A DNA stretch of 64,000 nt from Henckelia pumila (taxonomy: Eukaryota > Streptophyta > Magnoliopsida > Lamiales > Gesneriaceae): contig NC_133123.1 in assembly GCF_033568475.1 (NCBI RefSeq), forward strand, positions 1,922,001 through 1,986,000, in the 5' to 3' direction. Positions within the stretch are counted from its first letter, which is position 1. Each line of letters starts with the position of its first letter. The position numbers and the translations under genes were made by a program. The notes beneath the pieces are model-generated. The model ran no database searches. It was given only the letters and a program-made list of their open reading frames with translations, and was not told the origin of the DNA. Positions 58,536 to 64,000 of the stretch are shown here, piece after piece.

Positions 58536-60427
58536 GGGTTTTTTATTAAATTAATATAAAATAAATAAATATTAATTAAAATAATGTATTTTTAAAAATT
58601 TTATCAAACTATGCTAATCCGGAACACTCTGTCCCTGATTCAGCAGAGATGTCAGTCTGACATCTGCTGAATTCGGGACAGTCTGTCCCGGATTCAGGTT
58701 TATTAATAAAAAAATGACTCATTTTTTGGAAAAAAAACCGGTTATTGCAAAAGAAAAAAAAAATGTCTTGTCGGTCAAGAGAGCTCCGAATTCAGAAAGC
58801 ACCAACACATTAATTGCCCATAAATTGATTCTTACTTTATGGACTAATAAATTATTGTTTCCTGTATGAATTAATTATTGTTTTCAACAAGGAGCTCCGA
58901 ATTATTATTATTTATTTCCAACAATACTTTTTAATTTTAAATAATTAAAAATTCAACAAATTCAATAATAATTACTTTTGATTTAAAATATAACTAAATT
59001 ATAGTTACTGTAATTATTATTCACCATATTTTAATTTTATTGATCATTATAATATATTATTTATTTAACAATAATATTGTGATGTTACTAACTTTATTTA
59101 AAATTAAATATTTAATTATTATAATAAATACATATTTATATTATAATTAAATTTAATTATTTTATATATTTCAATTATTATTTTAGTTAATCTTTGGGGT
59201 TATGAAATTTAAATCAGTAAAAAATTAATAATTAATATAATATTTAAATTTGTACTATAATTTTTTAATTTTAGAAATTTTAATTATTTTCAATAATTAT
59301 TTGTCGAAATAATTATAATAAATTCAAAATTATTAATTGTATTATAATATATTTTATTCTTAAATTCAAACAATTAATGAAATTTACCTAAGGAGATATA
59401 TACGAATTAAAAAATAATCATTGAAATATATATTAGCAAATTAAAAAATTTAAATATTAATTATTAATTATTTACAAATTAAAATTCAAATTTTTTACAA
59501 ATTTTTCAACAAATTGAAATATATATTAGCAATTTTTTTAAAAATTGAAATTAGAAATTTTAATTATTTTCAATAATTCTTTGTCGAATTAATTATAATA
59601 AATTCAAAATTATTAATTGTATTATAATATATTTTTACCTAAGGAGATATATACGAATTAAAAAATAATAATTGAAATTTAAATATTTCTAAAATTAAAA
59701 AATTATAGTACAAATTTAAATATTATATTAATTATTAATTTTTTACTGATTTTAATTTCCTAACCCCAAAGATTAACTAAAATAATGATTGAAATATATA
59801 AAATAATTAAATTTAATTATAATATAAATATGTATTTATAATAATAATTAAATATTTAATGTTAAATAAAGTTAGTAACATCACAATATTATTGTTAAAT
59901 AAATAATATATTATAATGATCAATAAAGTTAAAATATGGTGAATAATAATTACAGTAAATATAAACTTATTTATATTCTAAATAAAAAGTAATTATTATT
60001 GAATTTGTTTAATTTTTAATTATTTAAAATTGTAGAGTATTGTTGGAAATAAAAAATAATAATTCGGAGCTCTTTGTTGTAAACAATAATTCTTACAGGA
60101 AACAATAATTTTAATCCATAAAGTAAGAATCAATTTATGGGCAATTAATGTGTTGGTGCTTTCTGAATCCGGAGCTCTCTTGACCAACAAGACATTTTTT
60201 TTTCTTTTGCAATAACCGGTTTTTTTTTTCCCAAAAATGAGTCTTTTTTTTTATTATTAATAAACATGAATCCGGGACAGACTGTCCCGGATTCAGCAGA
60301 TGTCAGACTGACATTTCTTCTGAATCCGGGACAGACTGTCCCGGAATAGCATAGTTTGATAAAAATTTAAAAAATGCATTATTTTAATTAATATTTATTT
60401 ATTTTATATTAATTTAATAAAAAACCC
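58536..60427. mobile_element. 1892-bp Mutator-like foldback element with about 743-bp inverted arms
   Basis: Ends GGGTTTTTTATTAAATTAAT in inverted orientation at both sides. Perfect 9-bp target duplication ACCAAGTCC (58527-58535 and 60428-60436). The arms, 58536-59278 and 59685-60427, stay collinear almost base for base for about 743 bp; the 406-bp spacer holds a direct repeat (ACCTAAGGAGATATATACGA at about 59387 and 59637). Each arm has nested small palindromes such as CGGGACAGTCTGTCCCG and, in the left arm, GATGTCAGTCTGACATC. No coding sequence; non-autonomous. Confidence 0.93.
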
Positions 60428-60436
60428 ACCAAGTCC

Positions 60437-60472
60437 ATTAATTAACAAAAAAAATGGGCTTTTTTAAAAAAA
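60437..60472. repeat. Second copy of the TFIIF alpha 5' flank, right part
   Basis: ATTAATTAACAAAAAAAATG and GGGCTTTTTTAAAAA match 16674-16710. Together with 58403-58535 and minus one target duplication this forms one continuous copy, lacking about 15 bp present at 16658-16672. Confidence 0.85.
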
Positions 60473-60548
60473 AATTATTATTTTATTTTGGGATTTTTAA
60501 GGATAATTTGGTATCGGGAAAAATTATGTTTTGGTAAATGAAATTATT

Positions 60549-60749
60549 GTTTTTTTGTGACGTTGGAATCCGCAATTGCTACCTTTCGATGTATTGTGGG
60601 TAAATCTCGGATTAACGCAATAACCTGCAAACCACACTTGGCAAATCCCGTGCGACAGGCTAATCCAAAAAAGTATTGGCAGGAGAATCAAACTTCTGAT
60701 CTCTGGCCAAAAGTTCACCTACTCCATCAACGTGAACACCCATCGAGAC
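60549..60749 (-). mobile_element. tRNA-type SINE, full length
   Basis: About 200 bp flanked by an 11-bp target duplication ATGAAATTATT (60538-60548 and 60750-60760). On the minus strand it starts TGTCTCGATGGGTGTTC, has a box-B-like AGTTTGATTCTCC (compare GGTTCGATTCC) about 55-70 nt in, and ends GTCACAAAAAAAC. Resembles widespread plant SINEs. No protein is encoded. Confidence 0.7.
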
Positions 60750-60760
60750 ATGAAATTATT

Positions 60761-61710
60761 ATTTAGATACTAAACACTTTTGCAATAGTTAGATAAAAGG
60801 CATAAAATTGTTATAGATTTTTTAATTTTAAATCGTTGTATGATATTGATATACATGTAATAATTAAATCAAGATATAACATAAATATTTTAACAGAATA
60901 TAACAATAGGACGACAAATACACGCATATATACACATGTATGATGCATTTTATGACCAAAATAGAAAAAATAGATACATGTAAATTATTTATGACCCAAA
61001 ATGATTATTATAATTTCATTAAAAACCCAATATATTAATGAGAAGATTTATGTGAGAAGGTTGATTTGACTCCTATTTACCTTTGAAAATAATAATTTAT
61101 TAAAAAATTAATATTTTTTAATAAATGGATTAAATTTGAGTTTCATCTCATAAAATTAATTCAGTTTTGTCATAGCTTTTGTGTAACTTGAAATTAATAT
61201 TTTTATTTTTTTAATCGAGAATAATAGTTTAATAGTATATAAAATAAGAGAAAATTGCAATTTGAGCTTTTTGTGTTTTTAGATTTCAATTTTAGTATTA
61301 TATGTTATTATGATTTTTAACATTTTTAGTCAAAAATTCTTACGTGATATTGTATATGTTAACTTTTCATCAGTATTTCATAGTGTTATATTAGCTTTAC
61401 ATCGAAAAAAAAACTAAAATTGTGGGGATAAATATAACAATAATGAAATAAAATTGAAATTTGAAAATATAAATGATCAAAAACGCAAAATGATATATAA
61501 GAATAAAAAAATCAATTTTTTCGTAAAATAATTAGCATGAAAAAGATGATGACTTGAAATCTCAGCTGTAGGCTTCCCCAACCACCAAGCAGAAGGGTCC
61601 TTGCGTAAAAACTTTGTACAAATTAAATAGCAGTGGTGAGCTAATAGATTTCTTCTCACCCTCCAGTTTTCACTTTTCTGTGTCAGTTATCTTCCGTGCT
61701 TTGCTTTGCT
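60761..61710. other. Intergenic, then promoter and leader of the FAH gene
   Basis: AT-rich, without gene signals until about 61600. 61650-61710 is C/T-rich and would be the 5' UTR. Confidence 0.5.

Positions 61711-64000
<2,290 letters not shown>

Overview
The window is nuclear DNA of a flowering plant. It has spliced genes with GT-AG introns and AT-rich introns, plant-type proteins, and a dense load of plant transposons (Ty3/gypsy chromovirus, a LARD-like LTR element, hAT, Mutator-like, Helitron, LINE, SINE and MITEs). The species cannot be fixed from sequence alone; an asterid eudicot is a guess.

Layout. 1-1905 is a 198-bp satellite array whose monomers alternate between two types. 2040-5873 (minus) is a multi-exon transposon gene of the DUF1985 plus Ulp1-protease kind, broken by nonsense codons. 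6369-8556 (plus) is GAR transformylase (PUR3/PurN) of purine synthesis, with a 61-62 bp tandem duplication over one splice acceptor. 9968-10978 (plus) is an early-nodulin-like phytocyanin that has lost three of four copper ligands. 12459-16483 (minus) is a complete nine-exon gene for TFIIF alpha (RAP74). A small Helitron sits just upstream of it, followed by a 101-bp tandem repeat and a hAT-like MITE candidate.

19157-35396 is a tandem array (unit about 1.73-1.75 kb) of a small secreted X8/CBM43 protein gene on the minus strand. Of five copies only one (33463-33942) has a complete reading frame. One is split by a 9.3-kb LTR element (20860-30190) with two 2593-bp LTRs, a 5-bp target duplication and no recognisable pol. 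Others are truncated or frameshifted. The array ends against a 5'-truncated chromovirus (to 40846).

40847-50100 is nested retroelement debris: an Athila/Tat-like remnant split by a 4.64-kb hAT element with an 8-bp target duplication, then a degenerate gypsy pol on the minus strand. 50100-52534 is AT-rich and holds three MITEs, each with a perfect target duplication. 53330-57845 is a broken L1-type LINE. At 58403-60472 lies a second copy of the TFIIF alpha 5' flank, split by a 1892-bp Mutator-like foldback element with about 743-bp inverted arms and a 9-bp target duplication. 60549-60749 is a SINE with an 11-bp target duplication. From 61711 to the window end is fumarylacetoacetase of tyrosine breakdown, cut off in exon 9.

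The cellular genes (purine synthesis, wall/membrane phytocyanin, general transcription, callose-binding-like X8 protein, tyrosine catabolism) show no common pathway. The novelty is in the structural biology of the repeats: exact insertion footprints, tandem gene decay, the giant palindrome inside a duplicated promoter, and hairpin clusters in the LTRs.
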